From assembly GCA_963835525.1 (NCBI GenBank), contig CAWIFM010000008.1, forward strand, positions 1,054,001 through 1,118,000: DNA of 64,000 bases, in the 5' to 3' direction. The stretch comes from DASSUW01 sp963835525. Lineage in GTDB: Bacteria > Actinomycetota > Thermoleophilia > Solirubrobacterales > Solirubrobacteraceae. Below, in pieces: positions 58,438-64,000 of the stretch. The translations under genes and the position numbers were made by a program. The notes under the pieces were generated by a model, which saw only the letters and a list, made by a program, of their open reading frames with translations, did no database searches and was not told the DNA's origin. Within the stretch, counting starts at the first letter, position 1; every line of letters starts with the position of its first letter.

Positions 58438-58811
58438 GCGTGTTCAGGGAGGCCGAGCTCGCCTATCTGGCCGGCGGCCGGCAGCTCGGGCGGATCGCGA
58501 CGGTCGGCGTGGACGGCACGCCGCACGTGGTGCCGGTCGCGTGGATCTACAACGCGGCGCGCGACACGATCGACGTCGGCGGCAGCGAGCTCGAGCGCAC
58601 CAAGAAGTTCCGCGACGTCGCACGCACAGGGCGGGCCGCGATCGTGATCGACGACCTTGAGAGCACCGAGGAGTGGCATCCGCGCGGGATCGAGGTCCGC
58701 GGCCGCGGCGAGGCGATCGCCCTGCCGACGGCGCTGATCCGGATCCATCCCGAGCGGATCGTCAGCTGGGGGCTCGAAGGGCGGCGCAGCGCGCGTACGG
58801 TTCAGGGATGA
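58434..58811 (+). CDS. PPOX-class F420-dependent oxidoreductase
   Basis: A 125-residue split-barrel flavin/F420-binding protein: FREAELAYLAGGRQLGRIAT, GTPHVVPVAWIYN and TKKFRDVARTGRAAIVIDDL. This is the arrangement of the small actinobacterial F420-dependent PPOX group, though biliverdin- or FMN-binding relatives cannot be excluded. The ATG overlaps the regulator stop and the stop overlaps the next ATG, so three genes are translationally coupled. Confidence 0.85.
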   Translation: MSVFREAELAYLAGGRQLGRIATVGVDGTPHVVPVAWIYNAARDTIDVGGSELERTKKFRDVARTGRAAIVIDDLESTEEWHPRGIEVRGRGEAIALPTALIRIHPERIVSWGLEGRRSARTVQG

Positions 58812-59230
58812 CCGAACGAGATCTCGAGCCGTTCGAGGCGCTGATCGGCACCTGGGCCACCGAGGCGACGCATCCGAAGATCGACGGCGTGGTGCCGGGC
58901 AGCATCACGTTCGAGTGGCTGGAGGGCGGCAGGTTCCTCATCCAGCGCTCCCGCAACGAGCACGAGCTGTTCCCCGACGCGATCAGCGTGATCGGCGCCC
59001 CCGAGTCCGGCGGCGGCCTGGTCATGGAGTACTTCGACTCGCGCGGCGTGCGCCGCACGTACGGCACCTCGCTCGAGGACGGCGTCCTGCGCATCTGGCG
59101 CGACGACCCCACGTTCGCCCAGCGCTACTCGGCCACGCTCGGACCCGACGCCTTCGAGGGCCAGTGGCAGGTCGCCGAGACGCCGGGCGACTGGAAGGAC
59201 GACCTGAAGGTCGTCTACCGGCGCGCCTGA
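58808..59230 (+). CDS. Hypothetical lipocalin-like (DUF1579-type) protein
   Basis: A 140-residue protein opening DLEPFEALIGTWATEATHPK, a GxW lipocalin-like start, with FEWLEGGRFLIQRSRNEHEL and a final WQVAETPGDWKDDLKVVYRR. It looks like a small beta-barrel. Such proteins are common next to PPOX or SRPBCC genes in these bacteria, and function is unknown. A TACGGT six bases upstream of the ATG might allow separate leaderless transcription. The stop codon abuts the large repeat element. Confidence 0.72.
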   Translation: MTERDLEPFEALIGTWATEATHPKIDGVVPGSITFEWLEGGRFLIQRSRNEHELFPDAISVIGAPESGGGLVMEYFDSRGVRRTYGTSLEDGVLRIWRDDPTFAQRYSATLGPDAFEGQWQVAETPGDWKDDLKVVYRRA

Positions 59231-59231
59231 G

Positions 59232-59619
59232 CTAGATGTAGCTCCTGAGCACGATTTCCTCCGGCCGGCGTGCCCGACGGGCGAACGTCAAGGGCGGCTG
59301 GGCAGGGCGGCGAGGGGCCGGCCGCGCCGGTATTCCGCGAAGTAATCCTGTCCTGGTGGGGTCTGACCCCACTTATCCAGGATTCGATGCCGGTTTTGGC
59401 GTCTGATCCTGCCTAGGGGTCGCTATACGACCCCTAGGCAGGATTCGTTGCGGTTTTCGGCGTAGCGTCCTGGCTAAGGCTCGTCAGACGACCGCAGGGC
59501 GGGACGCTTCGAGGAAACCCGCCCTCGCCGGCCTCCCAGCTCCCCTACCCAGCCGCAGTTGACGTTCGCCCGTCGGGCACGCCAGCCGGAGGAACAACGT
59601 GCTCAGCGACTGCAGCTAG
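59232..59619. repeat. Large inverted-repeat intergenic element
   Basis: The left arm (59232 to about 59322) and right arm (about 59527 to 59619) are inverted copies of roughly 90 bp, about four in five bases matching, including one stretch of 25 identical bases around GTGCCCGACGGGCGAACG. Both ends read CTAGnTGnAG...CTGAGCACG. The element begins directly after the stop codon of the lipocalin-like gene. It has no open frame of its own. The right arm is shared with the element at 52019-52137, so this is a dispersed family. With its internal hairpins it accounts for most of the 448-bp gap to 59678. Confidence 0.75.
59344..59507. repeat. Three tandem 60-bp hairpin units inside the element
   Basis: Unit A, 59344-59384: AATCCTG...CAGGATT around GTGGGG-TCTGA-CCCCAC. 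Unit B, 59406-59444: a perfect 17-bp stem starting ATCCTGCCTAGGGGTCG with loop CTATA. Unit C, 59465-59507: GCGTCC...GGACGC around TCGTC-A-GACGA. Unit starts are 60-62 bp apart. The linkers are similar (CGATGCCGGTTTTGGCG and CGTTGCGGTTTTCGGCG). Stem sequences differ between units while pairing is kept, which suggests a conserved structure rather than a conserved sequence. Confidence 0.7.
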
Positions 59620-59678
59620 ACCCTCATCGCCTCGGCCAAGCGCCGCACGTCCTCGCCGCGAAGTGACACGATCGGGGG

Positions 59679-60590
59679 GTGGACCTGGGCGTCCATCTGC
59701 CGCTGATGCGCTTCGGTGAGGAGCCGCTCTCGCTGCAGCGGCTCCAGGCGACGGTCGACGCGGCGCGCGACTGCGGGTTCGCCGCCGTCTCGGCCAACGA
59801 CCATCTCGTGTTCCAGACACCTTGGCTCGACGGGCTGACGGCGCTCGCGAGCACGATCGAGCGGTCGGGGGAGATGGAGCTGGCGACGACTGTCGCGCTC
59901 GTCGTGCTGCGCGGTCCCGTCCAACTCGCGAAGGCGCTGGCGGCGGTCGACGTGCTCTCGCAGGGCAGGGTGATCGCGGGGGTCGGCCCGGGCTCCTCCG
60001 CCAAGGACTACGCGCTCGCCGGCATCCCCTTCGAGGAGCGCTGGAAGCGGTTCGACGAGGCGCTCGACCGGCTTCGCGATCTGCTGACCGGCTCGGAGCT
60101 GGAGCCGCGGCCGTGGCGCGAGATCCCGCTGTGGGTGGGCAGCTGGGGGTCGCGCGCGGGGCTCGCGCGCGTCGCGAGAGCCGCCGACGGCTGGCTCGCC
60201 TCCGCCTACAACACCACGCCCGAGCGCTTCGCCGCCGCTCGCGCGGACCTGGCGCGCGCGCTCGTGGAGCGCGGCCGCGAGGCGGACGGGTTCCCGAACG
60301 CGCTCGCCACGATGTGGACGTGGGTCTCGGAGGACCGCGAGGAGGCCGATCGCGTTCTGCGCGACGTGCTGGCCCCGCTCCTCCGTCGCGATCCCGACGA
60401 GCTGCGCTCGCAGGTCTGCGTCGGATCCGCGGGCCACTGCGCCGAGCTGCTCGCCCGCTACGCCGAGGCCGGCTGCGGGCGCGTGTACGTGTGGCCGCTG
60501 GGTGACGAGCCGCGCCAGCTCGAGCTGATCGCCGCGGCGTGGGAAGGGGATCGGCGTGGGGAACCCCACCGATCGCCCGACCGCGGCTGA
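59679..60590 (+). CDS. LLM-class (F420- or FMN-dependent) oxidoreductase
   Basis: A 303-residue luciferase-fold protein: VHLPLMRFGEEPLSLQRLQA, FAAVSANDHLVFQTPWLDG, LSQGRVIAGVGPGSSAKDYA and PLWVGSWGSRAGLARVARAA are family blocks. The NDH segment near residue 37 is common in F420 users, but the cofactor is not certain. The GTG at 59679 has only GGGGG before it. The gene starts 60 bp after the repeat element. Substrate unknown. Confidence 0.85.
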   Translation: MDLGVHLPLMRFGEEPLSLQRLQATVDAARDCGFAAVSANDHLVFQTPWLDGLTALASTIERSGEMELATTVALVVLRGPVQLAKALAAVDVLSQGRVIAGVGPGSSAKDYALAGIPFEERWKRFDEALDRLRDLLTGSELEPRPWREIPLWVGSWGSRAGLARVARAADGWLASAYNTTPERFAAARADLARALVERGREADGFPNALATMWTWVSEDREEADRVLRDVLAPLLRRDPDELRSQVCVGSAGHCAELLARYAEAGCGRVYVWPLGDEPRQLELIAAAWEGDRRGEPHRSPDRG

Positions 60591-60630
60591 GCGTCCTTAC
60601 GCGCGACAACGATTCCCAGGAGGAAGACCC

Positions 60631-61080
60631 TTGCTCGCGCTACGCAGGCTGCCCACCCCGTCGTTCGCCGTCGCCCTGGCCGCGCTCGTCGTCGCGCTCG
60701 GCGGCACCGCCGCCGCCGAGATCGCCGGCTCCGACGCGCCCGAGACCGTGCTCAAGATGCGGATCACCAAGGACGGCAAGCTGATCGGGACCGACAACGA
60801 CGGCACGGTCAAGAAGGCCGGCGTCGGCATCTACGACATCACGTTCAAGACCGGCCCGACGGGCTCGAAGGTGCCGCTGGACCTCGAGCGGTGCGCGATC
60901 TTCGCCACGCCGCGCGTGGAGACGGCGTCAAAGCCGGAGGAGGTCGCCGCGGACGTCGACGTGCAGCGCCTCGACGGCGGGCGGATCTTCGTCATGTCGA
61001 CGCGCCTGCTGCCGTTCGGCGAGAACAAGATCACGCCGTTCCTCACGAACGTGAGCTTCGACGTGGCGGCTATCTGCTGA
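60631..61080 (+). CDS. Hypothetical exported protein
   Basis: A 149-residue protein with a Thermoleophilia-style signal (LRRLPTPSFAVALAALVVAL, then GGTAAAEIAG). The mature domain has no recognised family (LKMRITKDGKLIGTDNDGTV). The TTG at 60631 is chosen because CAGGAGGAAGA lies six to ten bases upstream and the signal peptide begins there; an ATG at 60556 would put 25 residues before the signal. Secretion is the only prediction I would make. It overlaps the convergent hydrolase by 11 bases. Confidence 0.7.
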   Translation: MLALRRLPTPSFAVALAALVVALGGTAAAEIAGSDAPETVLKMRITKDGKLIGTDNDGTVKKAGVGIYDITFKTGPTGSKVPLDLERCAIFATPRVETASKPEEVAADVDVQRLDGGRIFVMSTRLLPFGENKITPFLTNVSFDVAAIC

Positions 61081-61891
61081 TCGCCAGGATGGCGGGGACG
61101 ACGAGGTCCCAGGTGGCCGGCGGGAAGTACTCGTGGCCCATGTGCTCGACGGCGAGCAGCTCGGCGCCTGGGATCTCGCGCGCGAGGGCGCGCGCGTGGT
61201 CGAACGGGAACACCGGGTCCTCGGTGCCGTGGATGACGAGGGTGGGCGCCGCGATCCGGCCGAGCCGGTCGCGCCACGGCTCGCCCGGGTCGAGCAGGTA
61301 GACGTTCGACGTGCTCTCCGGGTTGACGCTGTGGTCGAACACGCGCGAGGCCAGCTCGTGTGCCGCGGCCTCGTCGAAGCGCGGCGAGCACGGGCGCTCG
61401 GACTCGACCAGGTACTCGATCACGGCGGCGCGGTCGCTCCAGTCCGGCTGCGGCGGCTCGCGGAGCTCGCCGGACGGGCCCGGCAGCCCGGCGCTCTCCT
61501 CGCCCGGGATTCCGGGCGAGGAGGCGACGAGGATGAGCGAGGCGACGCGGTCGGCGTGGTCAAGCGCCAGAAGCTGCCCGATCGTGCCGCCGGTGGACAG
61601 GCCGAGCACGTGGGCGCGCGCGACGCCCAGCGCGTCGAGCAGGGCGGCCGCATCGGCCACGAGGTCGTGCAGCCCGTACGGCGGCGCGCCCGGCTCGTAG
61701 GACACGGACCGGCCGGCGTCGCGCAGGTCGTAGCGGATCACGAAGCGCGGGCCGGCGGCGAGCCGCTCGCACAGCGCCTCGTCCCACGAGAGCATCGTGT
61801 TGCCCGCGCCGTGGACGAGCAGGATCCCGGGGTCGGCGGGATCGCCGAACGTCTCGGCCGACAGGTCGACGCCGTTGGCTCGGATGATCAT
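61070..61891 (-). CDS. Alpha/beta hydrolase
   Basis: A 273-residue alpha/beta-hydrolase. The oxyanion segment is ILLVHGAGNTMLSWDEALCE, the nucleophile is Ser in VLGLSTGGTIGQ, the acid is in IHGTEDPVFPFDHA and the His in VEHMGHEYFPP. It resembles the aclacinomycin-methylesterase RdmC-like group. The start is ATG 61891. Substrate unknown. It is divergent from nothing nearby and 14 bp downstream of the SRPBCC gene on the same strand. Confidence 0.87.
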   Translation of the reverse strand: MIIRANGVDLSAETFGDPADPGILLVHGAGNTMLSWDEALCERLAAGPRFVIRYDLRDAGRSVSYEPGAPPYGLHDLVADAAALLDALGVARAHVLGLSTGGTIGQLLALDHADRVASLILVASSPGIPGEESAGLPGPSGELREPPQPDWSDRAAVIEYLVESERPCSPRFDEAAAHELASRVFDHSVNPESTSNVYLLDPGEPWRDRLGRIAAPTLVIHGTEDPVFPFDHARALAREIPGAELLAVEHMGHEYFPPATWDLVVPAILAISR

Positions 61892-61905
61892 CGCTTCGTA
61901 CGACG

Positions 61906-62520
61906 CTAGCGAGCGCCGGAACTCATCAGCCCTGACGCCAGGCGCTCGGCCCGCTGCTTGATCCCGAGCAGCATCTTGCGCTCCATCAGCAGCGAGCCCG
62001 GCTCCATCGGCACCATCCCGATCCGCGCGGCAAGCGTAGGGAGCCGGAAGCGGTTGCGGCTGATCAGTCGGGTGCTGCCGTCGTCCTCCTCCAGCACGAA
62101 GCTCCAGACCCAGTTGCCGTCCTCGGAGCGCCAGGCGAGGACGCGCTCGGGCTCCACGCGCTCGAGCCGCATGCGGTTGGAGCCGAAGCCGATGGTGTCG
62201 CCGGCCGCGGGGTGCTGGAACTCGGGCAGCACGTCGTCGGCGCTGTGCATGTTCAGCCCGAGCAGGTTCTCGATCCAGTCGTAGGTGTAGGCGCCGCCGC
62301 GGGGAGCCGGTCCGATCTGCGCGAGCCACGGCCAGACCGCGTCGGCCGGGGCCTCGATCGAGATGGCGCGGGTGGCGACGCCGTCGGCGTCCTCGAGCAG
62401 CTCGTCGCCCGCCAGCCGTGCACTCGCCTCGGCCTCGGTCGCGCCCCAGGTAAGGATCGGCCTGCGGAGCAGCGCGTAGTAGAGCGCGGCGAGCGCGGTC
62501 GAAGCGGCAATCCAACGCAT
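61906..62520 (-). CDS. SRPBCC-family protein with N-terminal membrane anchor
   Basis: A 204-residue protein. A hydrophobic N-terminal segment (IAASTALAALYYALL) is followed by a START/Bet v1-like domain: ISIEAPADAVWPWLAQIGPA, RGGAYTYDWIENLLGLNMHS and VLAWRSEDGNWVWSFVLEED. Family members are often annotated as coenzyme Q-binding-like or polyketide cyclase-like without a tested role. The ATG at 62520 is the only sensible start. It likely forms an operon with the alpha/beta hydrolase. Confidence 0.75.
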   Translation of the reverse strand: MRWIAASTALAALYYALLRRPILTWGATEAEASARLAGDELLEDADGVATRAISIEAPADAVWPWLAQIGPAPRGGAYTYDWIENLLGLNMHSADDVLPEFQHPAAGDTIGFGSNRMRLERVEPERVLAWRSEDGNWVWSFVLEEDDGSTRLISRNRFRLPTLAARIGMVPMEPGSLLMERKMLLGIKQRAERLASGLMSSGAR

Positions 62521-62547
62521 GCCTCCGAGTCTGACGCGCGGAGCCCT

Positions 62548-62802
62548 GTGTGCATCCGTAGTAACCCGTACGGGCAGCCTGCTCTCGCGACCCTCGCGCG
62601 CGCCCTGCTCTTCGGCGGCTGGGCGATCGGGCTGGTGTCCCTGCTCAACCCGGACGAGATGCCGTTCTTCCTGCTGGCGGCCCTCAGCGAGCGCTACTCG
62701 CCTTGGCAGCGCGTGCCACCGCATCGCCTCATGGGCGGGCTGCTGATTGCCATCGGAGCCCTCTGGATGGTGCTCGGCGTCAGCCTCGCGCTCGGCGGGT
62801 AG
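62548..62802 (+). CDS. Hypothetical small membrane protein
   Basis: An 84-residue protein with two predicted transmembrane segments (LLFGGWAIGLVSLLNPDEMP; LMGGLLIAIGALWMVLGVSL) and a basic loop. I chose the GTG at 62548, the first start after the divergent SRPBCC gene; an ATG further in would remove the first helix. No family is recognised. It is followed after nine bases by another small hypothetical gene. Confidence 0.5.
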   Translation: MCIRSNPYGQPALATLARALLFGGWAIGLVSLLNPDEMPFFLLAALSERYSPWQRVPPHRLMGGLLIAIGALWMVLGVSLALGG

Positions 62803-62811
62803 GCCAAAAGC

Positions 62812-63087
62812 ATGCTCCGACTGCTGCGGCGCATGCCGTTCCTCAAGGTCCTCGCCATCGCCCAGACGCTGTTGCTCGCGCGCCGCCATCTGCTGCGGCT
62901 CGATTCCGGCGACCGCCGCCGGCTGCGCGAGCTCGCGCGGCGCGGCCGCTCGCTGAGCGCCGCCGAGCGCGACGAGCTGCGCCGGCTGCTCGGCAAGCTC
63001 GAGCCGGCGGTCTTCGCGATGGCCGCCGCCGACGCCTTCTCGCCGGTGCCGCTCCCGCGCCGGCTGGCCGGGCGCCCGGCGCGCTGA
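62812..63087 (+). CDS. Hypothetical small basic protein
   Basis: A 91-residue arginine/leucine-rich protein with an N-terminal amphipathic helix (LRRMPFLKVLAIAQTLLLAR) and a helical middle part (SLSAAERDELRRLLGKLEPA). The final third is proline-containing. There is no known family. TAGGCC six bases upstream of the ATG and a clean third-position GC pattern support coding. It is 14 bp from the haemoglobin gene. Confidence 0.6.
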   Translation: MLRLLRRMPFLKVLAIAQTLLLARRHLLRLDSGDRRRLRELARRGRSLSAAERDELRRLLGKLEPAVFAMAAADAFSPVPLPRRLAGRPAR

Positions 63088-63101
63088 GTCATAGTGATTG
63101 C

Positions 63102-63527
63102 GTGACCGCGCGCGACATCGAGACCAGGGCCGACTGCGAGCGGCTGGTCCGCGCCTTCTACGGGCGGGCGTTCGAGGATCCGATCATCGGGTTCCTGTTC
63201 ACCGACGTCGCGAAGCTCGACCTGGAGGCGCACGTGCCCCGGATCACGTCGTTCTGGGAGACCATCCTGCTCGGCGCCCAGAGCTACGGAGGCGGCGCGT
63301 TCCGCCCGCACGCCGCGCTGCACGCCAAGGCCCCGCTGCGGCGCGCCCACTTCGACCAGTGGGTGAACGTGTGGTCGAGCACGGTCGACGAGCTGTTCGC
63401 CGGCGAGCGCGCCGAGCTCGCGAAGGCGCATGCCGTACGCGTGGCGCGCGCCTTCCATCAGCGGTTGCCGCCGCCCGCTGGCGGGGGCGGCCTCGTCGTC
63501 ATCCGGCGAGCCGGCCGTGGAGGGTGA
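63102..63527 (+). CDS. Group III truncated haemoglobin
   Basis: A 141-residue globin: IETRADCERLVRAFYGRAFE, then DPIIGFLFTDVAKLDLEAHV and ITSFWETILLGAQSYGGGAF, the block typical of group III truncated globins. The proximal histidine region is PHAALHAKAPLRRAHFDQWV. It binds haem and probably O2, NO or peroxide; the physiological ligand is unknown. The GTG at 63102 is preceded by TAGTGA. The C-terminal glycine-rich tail (PAGGGGLVVIRRAGRGG) is an extension. Confidence 0.83.
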   Translation: MTARDIETRADCERLVRAFYGRAFEDPIIGFLFTDVAKLDLEAHVPRITSFWETILLGAQSYGGGAFRPHAALHAKAPLRRAHFDQWVNVWSSTVDELFAGERAELAKAHAVRVARAFHQRLPPPAGGGGLVVIRRAGRGG

Positions 63528-63983
63528 TCAGGGAAGCTTGACCCAGTCGGGCGGAGTCCGCTCACGCCGCCAGCCCGGGTCGCTGACGTGGCGCTGCTCG
63601 CCGACCTGGTACGCCTCGGCCAGCCAGCCCTTCAGCTCGTCGTCGACGCCCTCGAGCCGCAGCTTGTGCACGTAGTAGTACGGCGGCAGGAACTCGACGG
63701 ACAGGCGCGAGCTCTCGATCGGCCGGGTCAGGACGAAGTGCGCCGGCAGGTACCTCTTGCGGGGACGCTGGATCGCCGCGAACCGCATGCGGACCTGGAG
63801 CGAGATGCGCGACGTCGTCGCGTTGACGGTCACCGGCCCGCTCTCTCGCGCCGCGGCCACGAAGCGCTCGAACAGGTCACGCAACTCCGAGCCCGCGAAG
63901 AACTCGTCCAGGCCGACGACCTGGCACGAGTGCGGCATGTTGCGGGTCACGAAGCTCTGCCCGCAGACCGGGCACGTCCACAT
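63528..63983 (-). CDS. DUF5655-family protein
   Basis: A 151-residue protein. The N-terminal zinc-ribbon-like motif is CPVCGQSFVTRNMPHSC (C-x2-C...H-x-C), followed by the DUF5655 domain (RDLFERFVAAARESGPVTVN, ATTSRISLQVRMRFAAIQ). The function of the domain is unknown; it may bind nucleic acid through the ribbon. The ATG is at 63983, 17 bases from the window end. It is convergent and directly adjacent to the globin gene. Confidence 0.8.
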   Translation of the reverse strand: MWTCPVCGQSFVTRNMPHSCQVVGLDEFFAGSELRDLFERFVAAARESGPVTVNATTSRISLQVRMRFAAIQRPRKRYLPAHFVLTRPIESSRLSVEFLPPYYYVHKLRLEGVDDELKGWLAEAYQVGEQRHVSDPGWRRERTPPDWVKLP

Positions 63984-64000
63984 ACCGCGATTGTCGCGGA

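Noticed and set aside
59344..59507. Three regularly spaced repeats as a possible CRISPR array
   Set aside because: The repeated part is the linker and the hairpin design, not an identical direct repeat. Spacers are self-complementary, there are only three units, and no cas gene is present.
1..64000. tRNA, rRNA, riboswitch, insertion sequence or prophage genes
   Set aside because: None could be supported: no transposase or integrase motifs in the frames, no cloverleaf-like sequences noticed, and no known riboswitch consensus recognised by eye.

Overview
The window looks like the chromosome of a high-GC (about 70 % G+C) soil actinomycete, most likely from Thermoleophilia (Solirubrobacter/Conexibacter-like). 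This rests on the near-total use of C or G in third codon positions, strings of start/stop-overlapping genes (ATGA, GTGA, TGATG), frequent GTG and TTG starts, many genes apparently transcribed without a leader (TAnnnT a few bases before the start codon), a secreted protein with an AALVVALGGTAAA-type signal peptide, and an F420-type PPOX enzyme. The assignment is inference; no rRNA or tRNA gene was seen.

Layout. (1) 1-3.2 kb: the end of a purine/oxamate-type operon (DUF1116 and DUF2877, the AllG/AllH families), an SRPBCC-ArsR pair with two matching palindromic operators, and a cyclase-family hydrolase. (2) 3.4-21.3 kb: a cell-envelope polysaccharide region. It holds an O-antigen ligase, a GT-C membrane glycosyltransferase, a Wzm/Wzt-type ABC exporter, a GT2, two paralogous GT4 enzymes, two sulfotransferases, a methyltransferase, and a compact minus-strand module of glycerol-1-phosphate-dehydrogenase-like, nucleotidyltransferase, two CDP-alcohol phosphatidyltransferase and DUF5941 genes. 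A secreted nuclease-like/lamin-tail protein closes it. (3) 21.3-41.3 kb: aromatic-acid catabolism. The protocatechuate branch of the beta-ketoadipate pathway is complete (pcaI J F H G B DC on the minus strand). Divergent from it is a quinate/shikimate operon (dehydrogenase, 3-dehydroshikimate dehydratase, an unusual Nramp-like transporter, a 27-residue membrane peptide). A second minus-strand operon has a MetE-like protein, pobA, two permeases, an ATPase, a CoA ligase and a FadR regulator, and an aldehyde dehydrogenase diverges from it. Together these would feed 4-hydroxybenzoate, quinate/shikimate and possibly methoxylated aromatics through protocatechuate to succinyl-CoA and acetyl-CoA. (4) 41.3-49.5 kb: a patchy accessory region with a luciferase-family enzyme, a broken SRPBCC gene, a hydrolase, a ScyD/ScyE-like protein, a methyltransferase with a divergent TetR, a threonine-dehydratase-like enzyme, a decayed RibD/DHFR-type fragment and a cupin with its core deleted. 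(5) 49.7-64 kb: mostly single genes, including a Vps62-like protein, a cytochrome P450 fused to a GNAT domain, a MarR-TetR double-domain regulator, a nitrilase-family enzyme, a group III truncated haemoglobin and several hypotheticals.

The most unusual non-coding structure is an inverted-repeat element of about 390 bp (59232-59619). Its arms of about 90 bp enclose three tandem 60-bp hairpin units. A shorter relative lies at 52019-52137, and both abut the stop codon of the gene before them. Four genes (9722, 29880, 38649, 42644) carry a single-base +1 frameshift; whether these are assembly errors, real mutations or recoding cannot be settled from one sequence.
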